A stretch of DNA of 64,000 nucleotides from Leptospira vanthielii serovar Holland str. Waz Holland = ATCC 700522 (GTDB lineage Bacteria > Spirochaetota > Leptospiria > Leptospirales > Leptospiraceae). The stretch spans positions 364,075 through 428,074 of the forward strand of contig NZ_AOGY02000051.1 of the NCBI RefSeq assembly GCF_000332455.1. The letters run 5' to 3'. This document shows positions 26,631 to 36,593 of this stretch, in pieces. Position 1 is the first letter of the stretch. Every line of letters starts with the position of its first letter. The translations under genes and the position numbers were made by a program. A model generated the notes under the pieces. The model did no database searches and had not been told where the DNA came from. It saw only the letters and a program-made list of their open reading frames with translations.

Positions 26631-27479
26631 TTAAGAACCCTCCGTTAACAAAATCTCTTTAATTTCTGCAAAACTTGTCCAGGGAATGAAATGATTTTCA
26701 CCCTCTAAGATTTGAATCTTATGTTTTATCATTGGTTTCCATTTCGTAAAGTAATAAATGTTCTCTAAAGGAACCAACTTATCCATCTCTCCGTGAAGAG
26801 AAAAAATATCTAAAGGATAATTTCCTAATATTGTTGTTAGTTTTTCCAAATCTGACTTTAATGTATACATCTCTTCATTGCTATGAACCCAAGACTTAGG
26901 GAGGATCCATTTGACAAACGTAACACTCGCTAATTTGTTATACCAATACAACTCCTCTAAATTTGGATCAGCGGGACTAGAAAGTAAAAAACATTTCCAA
27001 ACAATGGGATAAGAAGGATCTTTCTCCATCGCAATGACAAGAGAAACCGGCCCACCATAAGAATGGCCTACGACATATCCGTTAGTAAAAGAATGGGATT
27101 CCTTTTTAAAGTAATTTAGAAGAGCAGCATGGATCGCTTTGCCTTGGGTAAAGATATCCGGAAAAGATACTTGGTTCATAGACTGTCCATAACCCAATCT
27201 GTCTGGAACCAATATACAAAACTGAGTTTGTAAGTCTTTGTCGTTTAGATAGGACAGAAAGTCAGAAGAAGAACCCGGTGACCCATGAATGAAAACCAAA
27301 AGTTTTTTTTTGTTTTTACAATCATTGGATAAAAAATGAATTTCGGTTTGTTCTGATTGCAAGGTATGGCTTTCTACCTTCTCCCCTCCTTCTAAAGAAT
27401 GATTCACACAAAATAGAAACTGGAAAATGAAAAGGGGCAAAAGAGAAATAGAAATACCTTGCCTCACATTTAGATTCAT
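26631..27479 (-). CDS. Exported alpha/beta hydrolase
   Basis: The 282 residues begin with a signal that may be a lipoprotein signal (LPLFIFQFLFCVN). The hydrolase triad is visible: nucleophile Ser in VVGHSYGGPV, Asp in LHGEMDKLVP and His in GENHFIPW, with the oxyanion region FIHGSPGSSSDF. A small lid follows the nucleophile. The substrate is unknown. It is coupled by an ATGA overlap to the adenylate cyclase gene upstream and abuts a DoxX-like gene downstream. Confidence 0.88.
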   Translation of the reverse strand: MNLNVRQGISISLLPLFIFQFLFCVNHSLEGGEKVESHTLQSEQTEIHFLSNDCKNKKKLLVFIHGSPGSSSDFLSYLNDKDLQTQFCILVPDRLGYGQSMNQVSFPDIFTQGKAIHAALLNYFKKESHSFTNGYVVGHSYGGPVSLVIAMEKDPSYPIVWKCFLLSSPADPNLEELYWYNKLASVTFVKWILPKSWVHSNEEMYTLKSDLEKLTTILGNYPLDIFSLHGEMDKLVPLENIYYFTKWKPMIKHKIQILEGENHFIPWTSFAEIKEILLTEGS

Positions 27480-28768
27480 TCGATTTCATCACTACTTGCA
27501 AAAAGAGCTCCCGATTCATAAAGACGTTTGAAAAGAACATTGGGTTGTTTGGGATTTAGAATATCAGCATATTCTGGTAAAAATCCTTTGACTAAGTACA
27601 TTTCAATGTCGGCTTTATTTTTGATAGAGACAAAACCCCTCGGTTCACATTCAAAGTAAGACTTTACTTCTGCGAATATTTGGGAAGATATATTCACCTC
27701 TCCTGTTAGTCCCGAACTTTCCAGACGACTGGCAGTGTTTACCGTATCTCCCCAAACATCGTAGGCGAATTTATCCGTTCCGACCACGCCAGCCACCAGT
27801 GGACCTACGTGGATTCCGAGACGAATCTCCCAAAACTCCCTTCCTCGTAAGGCATGGATTTCTTTTTGTTCGGCCATATAAGATTGGAATGCTAGACCAC
27901 ATAACACCGAATCAACGGGATTGGTCCTATTTTCCTCAGGAATTCCACCCACAGCCATGTAGGCATCTCCAATGGTTTTGATTTTTTCTAAACTATATTC
28001 CTTACACAAACGATCGAACTCACGAAAAATTGTATCCAATTCTCCGACAAGTTCTTCCGCATTCATCTTCTCTGCAATTTTTGTAAACCCTGCCATATCA
28101 CAAAAGAGAACTGAGGCAGATTCGTATCGTTTGGGAATCACACGGGCTTCCCTTTTTAACTCATCGGCAATGGACTCTGGTAAAATGTTTAAGAGCAATG
28201 TTTCCGATTTTTTTCTCTCCACATTTAAGTTTCTACTCAAAATAAAAATCAGAATTCCTGTAAGGATTTGGACAAATAGGTAATTTCCCCCGGCATCCAA
28301 ATACCGATCCAAATCTGTTTCATAAGTTGTCACCCAATCGCGATGATAAAATTCTAAAACATACAAAGAAGCAGATAAAAGGATATAAAGAGAATAAACG
28401 ATAAACACATTGTGATTTCGAATGAGGATCAGGGCAATGACAAGGGCCGGGATGAGATAATAATGATTTCCACCGAGAGAACCACCGTTAAAAAACCACA
28501 TAGCTGATAGGTAAAAGAGAATGGTTAAATTGAAAGGCCAATATAAGGAAAAATAGATACTCTTTACTCGGCTTAAATAATACATCACAAGCATAAGTAG
28601 GCCTGAACCCACATTGAGTGCGGTGAGAATCACATAGTTTTCTAAATAAAGAACTCCAAACACCCCAAGCAAATTGAGAAGACCATTTACAAGAGAAACC
28701 GTATTAAACAGTCTATGTTCGAGGGAGTGTTTTTTCGGATCTCCGAGAAAGAAGTATATCCATTTCAT
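27476..28768 (-). CDS. Membrane-bound class III adenylate/guanylate cyclase
   Basis: The first 190 residues hold about six membrane helices. The C-terminal 200 residues are a class III cyclase domain: ASVLFCDMAGFTKIAEKM with the first metal Asp, KTIGDAYMAVGG with the second, IRLGIHVGPLVAGVVG, and DVWGDTVNTASRLES with the transition-state Asn and Arg. KIKTIGDAYM carries the Lys of the purine-specifying pair, suggesting ATP as substrate. It makes cyclic nucleotide in response to an unknown membrane signal. Leptospires carry many such cyclases. Confidence 0.93.
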   Translation of the reverse strand: MKWIYFFLGDPKKHSLEHRLFNTVSLVNGLLNLLGVFGVLYLENYVILTALNVGSGLLMLVMYYLSRVKSIYFSLYWPFNLTILFYLSAMWFFNGGSLGGNHYYLIPALVIALILIRNHNVFIVYSLYILLSASLYVLEFYHRDWVTTYETDLDRYLDAGGNYLFVQILTGILIFILSRNLNVERKKSETLLLNILPESIADELKREARVIPKRYESASVLFCDMAGFTKIAEKMNAEELVGELDTIFREFDRLCKEYSLEKIKTIGDAYMAVGGIPEENRTNPVDSVLCGLAFQSYMAEQKEIHALRGREFWEIRLGIHVGPLVAGVVGTDKFAYDVWGDTVNTASRLESSGLTGEVNISSQIFAEVKSYFECEPRGFVSIKNKADIEMYLVKGFLPEYADILNPKQPNVLFKRLYESGALFASSDEIE

Positions 28769-29019
28769 TGTAATTGGTAAGTATCCCTCCTGAAACGAAG
28801 TGGATTCAACCTTTTTTCTAGGATTGGATTAGTATGGATTCAAATAATGAAGTTATTTACCTTTAAGATACATCCAAAATTGGTGTATTGATCGTTTCCA
28901 TATTACAGTGTTTGCTTCGAATTAAACCAAAGCCACCAGACGATTGATCCTTCAAAATTTATAGAAGTATTGTATGTATCTTCGAATTCCAACGAAGATA
29001 CATTTTCTCGTTACCTAAA

Positions 29020-29883
29020 TTAAAATCCTAACAAATTCACTTCCTCTAATTTACACTCATTTCCTTTTAAGGCAGCGGTTCCATTGCCATCTAACCCAGA
29101 GGAAATAATAGAGAGAGGTTTATTACAAAAGGAAACTTCTCGGACGTTACCAAAAGAGGAACTTAATATTGCTGTTTGGAGCAAAGAAATATTAGTTAGA
29201 CCTTCCTTACACTTATCTAACGATTCTTTTGTATAGTATTTATCATCCTCGATTCCGGAAACTGACTTTTGTATTTCTGGAGCTATTAAAAAGGATAAAA
29301 AAGAACTACTAACAGAAGAAGGAGTGGTGCTTGCAGTCGTTGTTGCCAGGATTCTAATATAAGCTGCTGTAGTACATCGAATCGCAAGACAACTTGATGG
29401 AGAATCAGCGGTGGTTGTCGACGTTAAAGTCAAACCCGCAACGATCGCACCCGCACAGACACCTGCGCTTACCGTATAGGTACAAGATGCCGTAGAACTA
29501 GTATTTGCCGTCTGTAGCACCTTCAGCATATAGGTCGTATTGGGAGCAGAAACATTGGATCGAAAATATAATGTGCCACCTGCTTTTGCATCTAAATCAA
29601 CATAATTATTAGCTGCTGGCAAAGTAAAATTTGCCGAGGTATTATCATTTGCAGAACCTAGAATGGCGTTTGGATCTGTCGGGCATACAAAACTTGAGCT
29701 TGAACTGGAAGAACCAGCTGAACTTGCCGAAGATAAAAGAAGAGGTAACGACAACAGGTCTAAGTTACTATTCAAATCCCTAATCTGTTTTTTCGCATCC
29801 TTTCCCTTAACTCCCATTGGCGAGTAAATCTCAGAACAACTGATAAAAGCGAATATCATTCCTAAAAATAAAACTTTTCTCAT
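29020..29883 (-). CDS. Predicted lipoprotein with low-complexity Ser/Thr-rich region
   Basis: The ATG at 29883 opens MRKVLFLGMIFAFISCSEI, a lipoprotein signal. After a helical stretch comes a Ser-rich run (SSASSAGSSSSSSS), then a Thr/Ala/Ser-rich beta-like region with paired cysteines (SCTYTVSAGVCAG, SSCLAIRC). The C-terminal 90 residues contain four more cysteines near KCKEGL, SFCNKP and NECKLEE. The family is not recognised. It stands alone between two sizeable intergenic regions. Confidence 0.75.
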   Translation of the reverse strand: MRKVLFLGMIFAFISCSEIYSPMGVKGKDAKKQIRDLNSNLDLLSLPLLLSSASSAGSSSSSSSFVCPTDPNAILGSANDNTSANFTLPAANNYVDLDAKAGGTLYFRSNVSAPNTTYMLKVLQTANTSSTASCTYTVSAGVCAGAIVAGLTLTSTTTADSPSSCLAIRCTTAAYIRILATTTASTTPSSVSSSFLSFLIAPEIQKSVSGIEDDKYYTKESLDKCKEGLTNISLLQTAILSSSFGNVREVSFCNKPLSIISSGLDGNGTAALKGNECKLEEVNLLGF

Positions 29884-30010
29884 ATAACCTGCGTTTTTTG
29901 ACATAGATAACATCCAAATTCTGGCCTATTTTCCGTCAAGTAATTCTTGTTACACTAAGAAATGATCTATCTGGGAAAAAGAAAATTAAGAATCATTCCA
30001 ATGAATCAAC

Positions 30011-30048
30011 AAAAAAGCCCCTCCCCGAAGTATCCTTCGAGAAGAGGC
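30011..30048 (-). terminator. Strong intrinsic terminator after flaB
   Basis: On the minus strand a 14-bp stem (three G-T wobbles) with a GATA loop is followed by six T. A second perfect 8-bp hairpin, TAAGGCAA/TTGCCTTA with a 3-base loop, lies between it and the flaB stop at 30058-30076. Confidence 0.9.
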
Positions 30049-30083
30049 AACCGTCTTTAAGGCAACTCTTGCCTTACTACGAC

Positions 30084-30932
30084 TTAAGCATTATTCAAAA
30101 GTCGTAATACAGAATTTGGCCGAAGACTGGCTTGCGCTAACATTGCCGTACCGCTTTGCACGAGAATTTGTTTCGTCGTGAGCGCTACCATCTCCTCTGC
30201 CATATCTGCGTCCCTAATCCTTGATTCGGATGCTTGCATATTTTCGTATGCACCCATGAGGCCTTTAGCAGTACTTTCGAGCCTATTTTGATAAGCTCCC
30301 ATATCTGCTCTCTGCTTCATGATCTTGTTCAAGGCGAAGTCCGCTTTAGCAATCGCTTCATCTGCTTTTCCAGGTGTAGAGAGAGCAATTTTCACTGCCC
30401 CTTCTGACATCTTTAGAGCTTTCGAAGTCATAGTTCCAATGTAGAAACGCTCTCTTTGCCTGGCGTTTGCTCCCATGTGAAACCACATCGATGCCTTAGT
30501 TGACTTGCGAGCGAAGTCTCCTTCAAACAGTTTCATTTTATTGAACTCTGCTTGAGAAGCGATTCGATCGATCTCATCCACCAGCGCAGATACTTCTACC
30601 TGCACGAGCTGCCTGTCCTCAGGTGTGTAGATTCCGTTCGATGTCTGGATCGCAAGGGTCCGGATTCGTTGGATGATTTCTGCCGACTGGTCGAGGTAAC
30701 CCTCTGCAGTCTGGATGAAACTCAGTCCATCTTCCGTATTCCTTTCGGCCTGACGTAAACCACGAATTTGTGTTCGTAGTTTTTCCGAAACAGCAAGACC
30801 AGAAGCATCATCACCGGCAAGGTTAATCCTTTGCCCAGTGGAGAGGTTCCTCATGGTCTTATCTACATCCCATTGTGTAAACTTGAGAGCACGATGTGAT
30901 TGAATCGCACTCATGTTGTGATTGATAATCAT
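30084..30932 (-). CDS. flaB: Periplasmic flagellin FlaB (downstream copy)
   Basis: The 282 residues show the flagellin core. The N-terminal D0/D1 part has [37 protein letters not shown] and [17 protein letters not shown]; the C-terminal part has [18 protein letters not shown] and [17 protein letters not shown]. The middle is short, as in spirochaete FlaB, which has no variable D2/D3. It forms the core of the periplasmic flagellar filament. It is a paralogue of the flaB 174 bases upstream. Its leader carries a hairpin with a GGGA loop (see separate entry). The start is ATG 30932 with AAAGGAG upstream. Confidence 0.97.
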   Translation of the reverse strand: MIINHNMSAIQSHRALKFTQWDVDKTMRNLSTGQRINLAGDDASGLAVSEKLRTQIRGLRQAERNTEDGLSFIQTAEGYLDQSAEIIQRIRTLAIQTSNGIYTPEDRQLVQVEVSALVDEIDRIASQAEFNKMKLFEGDFARKSTKASMWFHMGANARQRERFYIGTMTSKALKMSEGAVKIALSTPGKADEAIAKADFALNKIMKQRADMGAYQNRLESTAKGLMGAYENMQASESRIRDADMAEEMVALTTKQILVQSGTAMLAQASLRPNSVLRLLNNA

Positions 30933-30984
30933 TGGCCTACACTCCTTTGTGTATAACCAAGAACGGTATATGTTTCGTTCTTAG

Positions 30985-31003
30985 CCGGACAATCCCTGTC
31001 CGG
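30985..31003 (-). promoter_or_regulatory. GGGA-loop hairpin in the leader of the downstream flaB (CsrA-site candidate)
   Basis: In the mRNA, CCGGACA and TGTCCGG form a perfect 7-bp stem presenting GGGAU in the loop. ACAGGGAUUGU is close to the CsrA consensus ACARGGAUGU. It ends 53 bases before the flaB ATG, whose Shine-Dalgarno (AAAGGAG) contains a second AGGA. A further hairpin, AAGAACG/CGTTCTT, lies at 30959-30982 between them. Confidence 0.5.
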
Positions 31004-31106
31004 TGTCAAGGATGAGCTTTCATATTGCCACCTGGCAGGGGAAAGCCGGCTGATTATCTAATTACAACTCTTCAGTTACACTAACCACTCACTTAGTTAA
31101 CGTATG

Positions 31107-32277
<1,171 letters not shown>

Positions 32278-33111
32278 CTATTTAGGGCGTGTGGCAAGGG
32301 GAGAGAGAGTTTCCCAGTGGTAAACCGCATTGGCTTCCCCGGAAAATTTGTGTTCGATTGTGCCGAGGTTTTTGAAGTTTTCAAATAGACTTGCATTTAA
32401 CGCCCGTATTGTGGCCTCCATTGCCTGGATCCTACGTTTGTTCAGAACTTCTTCTGGTTCTTTTGGTCCCGTTTCCGTTCCACCAGTATAATAAGTGATG
32501 GTATCCACCGGAGCATTTGGATTTTCTTCTTCGGCATCAGCATCCGCTTCATCAGATTTGGTACGAGGAAGTCTGTATTTTTCCATCACGTCTTGTAAAA
32601 TGGCCACATTCCAATCAATGACAAGTTTATTTCCTTTTTCCACAAACCAGGTTTGTTTCAGAGCAAACCGAATGTCTAAAAGTTTTTTAGGAGAAAACAA
32701 CTTCCCATCTTTTGCGAGAGCTTCCACAGAATCAAAGTAAGGTGGAGATCCCACTTCACCCACCAGTTGGTAAATAAAGGCACTCGTTTCTTCTTGTTTC
32801 AAAACCTTTCTGTGGATGGGGATTTGTTCCCCTTCTCCATTCGAAATATAAATCACTACTGGTTCTCTATGGTCAAGGGATGGATAGGAATACAACTGGA
32901 AGGGAACAAACAACCGAAAGGGATTTTGTTCGGCTAAAATAAAAAAACTAAAAAAAATCAGGAGTGAAAACCACGAAGCAAATAAAAATATAAAATCGCG
33001 AGTGAGTTTGGTTTCTCCCGTTCCGATTTTGTAAAATCGTATAATTAGGACTTTTAAAAGTTTGCTGAGAGAACGAAGATATTCTTTAATCTTTTGAAGA
33101 TGCGTATTCAT
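32278..33111 (-). CDS. Membrane-anchored GerMN-like protein
   Basis: The ATG at 33111 (MNTHLQKIKE) has AAAGGA upstream and is preferred. One membrane segment lies at about residues 40-60 (FIFLFASWFSLLIFFSFFIL). The following domain (VVIYISNGEGEQIPIHRKVL, SAFIYQLVGEVGSPPYFDS, NKLVIDWNVAILQDV) resembles the GerMN domain of spore and cell-wall proteins, often found beside amidases. An acidic low-complexity stretch is at about 190-205. It overlaps the end of the amidase gene by 26 bases, supporting a joint cell-wall role. Confidence 0.7.
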   Translation of the reverse strand: MNTHLQKIKEYLRSLSKLLKVLIIRFYKIGTGETKLTRDFIFLFASWFSLLIFFSFFILAEQNPFRLFVPFQLYSYPSLDHREPVVIYISNGEGEQIPIHRKVLKQEETSAFIYQLVGEVGSPPYFDSVEALAKDGKLFSPKKLLDIRFALKQTWFVEKGNKLVIDWNVAILQDVMEKYRLPRTKSDEADADAEEENPNAPVDTITYYTGGTETGPKEPEEVLNKRRIQAMEATIRALNASLFENFKNLGTIEHKFSGEANAVYHWETLSPLATRPK

Positions 33112-34198
33112 GAATTCCTTTGATGACACTGCGTGCGATTTTCTTTTGGTAGTTTTTATCCCGCAGCCTTTTACTTTCCTCAGGGTTTGTCAGATACCCC
33201 ATTTCCACAAGTACCGCAGGCATAAGGCTTCCTCGCAAGACGGAAAAATCTGCCTTTTTCACACCCCGCGAGGGAATGTCGGGACTTAAACCCTTTTCAT
33301 ACTCTTCAGCCACAGCGCTCGCCAATTTCCGGGACCGCCTTTGGGTGACACTGGACAACATCTGAGACTGGATCTGAGAGACAACTGGGTTCTTGTGTTT
33401 TCCCACATAGCGGTTTTCCAAAAGAGCCGTTTCTCGGGCAGCTTCTGTGCTCGGACTTTGCGAAAGGTAATACACTTCAAAACCTGCTGCCTTGTCAGAA
33501 AGCGAGGCATTACAATGGAAACTGAGGAAAACCACATCCCTTGTATCGTTCAAAACTTGATTGGCAAGTTTGGAACGATCTTCCAACTCCACAAACTGAT
33601 CATTTTTACGGATCATTTGGACTCGGATTTCGGGATAGTATTTACGAAGATACAAATAGGTATAACGAGCCACACCAAGGCTCACATCCTTTTCAAAGGC
33701 ACCCGTAGGATCCGAAGTGCCCGGATCTTTTCCACCGTGCCCGGCGTCGATCACAATGGCTTTCACATTGATATTTCGTTTGGGGACGGGGTCTTTGGGA
33801 ATAAGAACCCAAAGTTCAGTTTCTTTGAACTCGTAACGTACATCATAGGAAATGAGATTGAGTAAAATGGCTTCCACTAAATCGAGAGGAAGGTAAACAT
33901 CCTCTTCTTTTTTTAAAATGGCTTTGGGGATTTTATAAATTTTACCATCGAGTGTGTAAAAACTCGCACCGAGACGAAACTGAATATTCCCCTGCGGGGT
34001 AAATACAGAACCCACTCTTGTGAATTTTCTTAGTTTGGTGGAAAGTTCGGGCATAATCGATTTTAAATCGGAAAATGCCAGGTAGTTTCCCTTTCCGTAA
34101 AGCGGAAGTTTGGCGACTTCCGCACTTAAGAAATTAGGAAAAAAACATAAACAAAAGAGAACTAGTCTTTTTTGAAAATAGAAAGAATTCGCTGCCAA
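33086..34198 (-). CDS. N-acetylmuramoyl-L-alanine amidase (Amidase_3)
   Basis: The protein has 370 residues with an N-terminal signal (VLFCLCFFPNFLSAEV), a beta-rich AMIN-like or copper-amine-oxidase-like region to about 145, and an Amidase_3 domain to the end: VIDAGHGGKDPGTSDP with the zinc His, then the zinc Glu in GAFEKDV, FLSFHCNASLS with the second His, and VLVEMGYLTNPEE with the catalytic Glu. It cuts the amide between MurNAc and the stem peptide. The start is a TTG at 34198 inside the helicase gene, which it overlaps by 37 bases. Confidence 0.93.
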   Translation of the reverse strand: MAANSFYFQKRLVLFCLCFFPNFLSAEVAKLPLYGKGNYLAFSDLKSIMPELSTKLRKFTRVGSVFTPQGNIQFRLGASFYTLDGKIYKIPKAILKKEEDVYLPLDLVEAILLNLISYDVRYEFKETELWVLIPKDPVPKRNINVKAIVIDAGHGGKDPGTSDPTGAFEKDVSLGVARYTYLYLRKYYPEIRVQMIRKNDQFVELEDRSKLANQVLNDTRDVVFLSFHCNASLSDKAAGFEVYYLSQSPSTEAARETALLENRYVGKHKNPVVSQIQSQMLSSVTQRRSRKLASAVAEEYEKGLSPDIPSRGVKKADFSVLRGSLMPAVLVEMGYLTNPEESKRLRDKNYQKKIARSVIKGIHEYASSKD

Positions 34199-35781
34199 AT
34201 CGATTGTTTCTTTTGTTTAGATTTTTTGACTTCATTGATATCGAAGAGATTTCGTCTTGGATCATTGTTCTTTTGATTTCTATTTCCTGACTGATTCTTC
34301 TTATGCGGATGTTTCCCTTTCCCATCCTTGGGATGGTGACCATGTTTCATTTCATGATGGGTCATTTTGGCTGGGTGTTTGTGATCCTCACCACTGCCTG
34401 GATGCTGCGGGTGTCCATGAGGATGGGCCATCTTGGCTGGTGGTTGGTGTTTGTCCCCTTTCCCCTTACCACGACCGCCACGGTCTCCGCCACCGCCAGA
34501 ACGATCCCCTCGATCTCCCCGGTGTTCGCCACCACGCGAAGGTTTCTGGCCACGACCACCACGGTCTCCTCTAGATTCCCTTTCTTGGTATTTTTTCTCA
34601 CCAGGAATGGTCTCTTCTGGAAAGGCAGGAGTGAAATCTCCTTTAGGAAATTCTAAATACTCTTCCCGAATCTCGGCTGTTGGAATTTTAGAATTCAAAT
34701 ACTTTTCAATTCGTTCGAGCTCGGTATAATCTGTTTCGGAACAAAAACCAATGGATTGGCCTTTCCTTCCGGCACGAGCTGTCCTTCCAATTCGGTGCAC
34801 ATAGTTTTCTGCATCTTGGGGAAGGTCATAATTATAAACAACATCAATGTTTTCGATATCGATCCCGCGGGAGGCCACATCAGTCGCAATCAGGTATTTA
34901 TACTTTCCTGCTTTGAAATCTCTTAGGAGTCGGATCCGTTTTTTTTGGTCAAGCTCGGAAGAAAGACCAGTGGCTGTAATTCCAAACCGGCGAAGGGCCG
35001 AAACAATTTTTGGAATGTTCATTTTGTAGTTTGTAAAAATGATTCCAAGGCCCTCTATCGGATAGTTTAACAGGGAGTTGACGAGGTAGGGAAGTTTTTC
35101 TTCTCTTCCCAAATGGAGTAAAGACTGGTCAATCCGTTCGGTAATGACTTTTTCCGGATTGATATGGACTTCAATCGGATCATTTAAATACTTACTCGCA
35201 AGACGAACCACTTCATAACTTAAGGTGGCACTAAAAAGTAGAGATTGTTTTCTGTTTTTACATTTGTGGAAGATGTATTTGAGATCCTGAACAAATCCCA
35301 TGTCGAACATTCTGTCCGCTTCATCTAAAATCACTACTTTTACATTCTCTAAAGAGAGGCCGTGATTTTTGACAAAGTCAATAAGCCTTCCCGGTGTTGC
35401 AACAATGATACAAGCCTTGTTGCCTAGTGCCTGTTCTTGGGATTTGTAATCGGTTCCACCGATGATGGTGGCCACACCGAAGTCTGTGAATTCCAAAAGT
35501 TTTCTCGCTTCTTCTGCGATTTGTATGGTCAGTTCTCTTGTGGGTGCAAGGACTAGTGCATAGGGTAATGCTTCCTCCTCAGGTGCCGACAAAAGTCTGT
35601 GGAGTGTAGGAAGTAAGAAAGCCATAGTCTTTCCAGTTCCAGTTTGAGCAAGGCCTGTAAGGTCACTACCTTCCATCGCGAATGGAATGGACTTGGCTTG
35701 GATGGGAGTGAGTTCTGTGTAGCCGATTTTTTCTAGGGCTTTTGTTAGAGACTCATGAAAGGGTAATTCGTTAAATTTCAT
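34162..35781 (-). CDS. DEAD-box RNA helicase with Gly/His/Lys-rich tail
   Basis: All core motifs are present: Q motif (YTELTPIQAKSIP), I AQTGTGKT, Ia APTRELTIQ, II DEAD, III SAT, IV-V IFTNYK and ATDVASRGIDI, VI HRIGRTARAG. The core ends near residue 375. The remaining 160 residues are low complexity: RGG/RGD repeats, then His-Pro-Lys segments with two copies of an HPxxPAKM-like unit, then a Lys-rich end. Tails of this type bind RNA. It probably unwinds rRNA or mRNA, as in RhlE/CsdA-type enzymes. The methyltransferase gene lies eight bases upstream. Confidence 0.95.
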   Translation of the reverse strand: MKFNELPFHESLTKALEKIGYTELTPIQAKSIPFAMEGSDLTGLAQTGTGKTMAFLLPTLHRLLSAPEEEALPYALVLAPTRELTIQIAEEARKLLEFTDFGVATIIGGTDYKSQEQALGNKACIIVATPGRLIDFVKNHGLSLENVKVVILDEADRMFDMGFVQDLKYIFHKCKNRKQSLLFSATLSYEVVRLASKYLNDPIEVHINPEKVITERIDQSLLHLGREEKLPYLVNSLLNYPIEGLGIIFTNYKMNIPKIVSALRRFGITATGLSSELDQKKRIRLLRDFKAGKYKYLIATDVASRGIDIENIDVVYNYDLPQDAENYVHRIGRTARAGRKGQSIGFCSETDYTELERIEKYLNSKIPTAEIREEYLEFPKGDFTPAFPEETIPGEKKYQERESRGDRGGRGQKPSRGGEHRGDRGDRSGGGGDRGGRGKGKGDKHQPPAKMAHPHGHPQHPGSGEDHKHPAKMTHHEMKHGHHPKDGKGKHPHKKNQSGNRNQKNNDPRRNLFDINEVKKSKQKKQSIWQRILSIFKKD

Positions 35782-35789
35782 AATGGATT

Positions 35790-36593
35790 TCAGTGTTTTA
35801 ATTTTCTGGCTGTCAGTTCGATGGTATCACCATAAGCAAATGAGTTTGCATACAGTCGATACAGCCATTCGGGGAGTTTGCCACGAGGACTTAAGTCCCG
35901 GTAGGAGTGATACGACATTGGTCTAACATAGTTCACCTCGAAGCCGAGGATTGACAAGAGTTTTTTCAAAGAGTGGACAGAGTAGTCAAAAAAGTGGTCA
36001 GTTGGATGGGTCACAAACCACTCTTTGGGATTGGTTTGGAAACTAGGCCCAAAACTGGAAGGAAGGGCCAAATAGAGAAACCCGCCCGGTTTTAACCAAG
36101 AGGTGAGCCTCTCCCAGATCCCTTCAATCTCCTCGATATGTTCGATCACAAAAAAAGCCGAGACCACGTCAAAGGTGTCTTTCCATTCGCTAACATCCAC
36201 AGAAAGAACCGACTTCTTTTCTACATCTAGGGAAAGTTTGGACCTTGCATATTCTACTTCTTTAGGAGAAAGTTCCAGTCCCTTCGTAAGATAACCGGCC
36301 TTCCTTGCCTCGTCCAAAAAAAATCCAGCCGCAGAACCTATTTCTAAAAGAGAAGCCCCTTGGGGGTTCGCTCCCCCCCTCTCCAAAACAGAAAGCCTGC
36401 GTTTTGCCATGGCACGGAGGTTTGGTTCATCCTCGTAATAGGATTTTTTGTATTGGGCCTTGTACTCTTCCATAAAGTAACTGTCCCCATACTCCCGTGT
36501 TTTGGCAGGAAGGTAGCGAAAAACACCCGTATGACGGCATTCTTCATAAAATTCGGGAAATTTTTGATGCGGGAAAAATTGGAATAAACTCAA
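35790..36593 (-). CDS. Class I SAM-dependent methyltransferase
   Basis: The 267-residue protein has motif I SLLEIGSAAGFFLDEA, an acidic post-I strand (GLELSPKEVEYA), and FDVVSAFFVIEHIEEIEGIW followed by LKPGGFLYLALPS, typical of the Methyltransf_11/23 group. An N-terminal region (FPEFYEECRHTGVFRYL) may contact substrate. The substrate cannot be told; related genes act on sugars, quinones or lipids. Its start overlaps the TPR gene end by four bases (ATGA). Confidence 0.88.
   Translation of the reverse strand: MSLFQFFPHQKFPEFYEECRHTGVFRYLPAKTREYGDSYFMEEYKAQYKKSYYEDEPNLRAMAKRRLSVLERGGANPQGASLLEIGSAAGFFLDEARKAGYLTKGLELSPKEVEYARSKLSLDVEKKSVLSVDVSEWKDTFDVVSAFFVIEHIEEIEGIWERLTSWLKPGGFLYLALPSSFGPSFQTNPKEWFVTHPTDHFFDYSVHSLKKLLSILGFEVNYVRPMSYHSYRDLSPRGKLPEWLYRLYANSFAYGDTIELTARKLKH

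Noticed and set aside
34257..34729. Several open frames opposite the helicase tail
   Set aside because: They are shadows of the low-complexity RGG/His-rich coding sequence.
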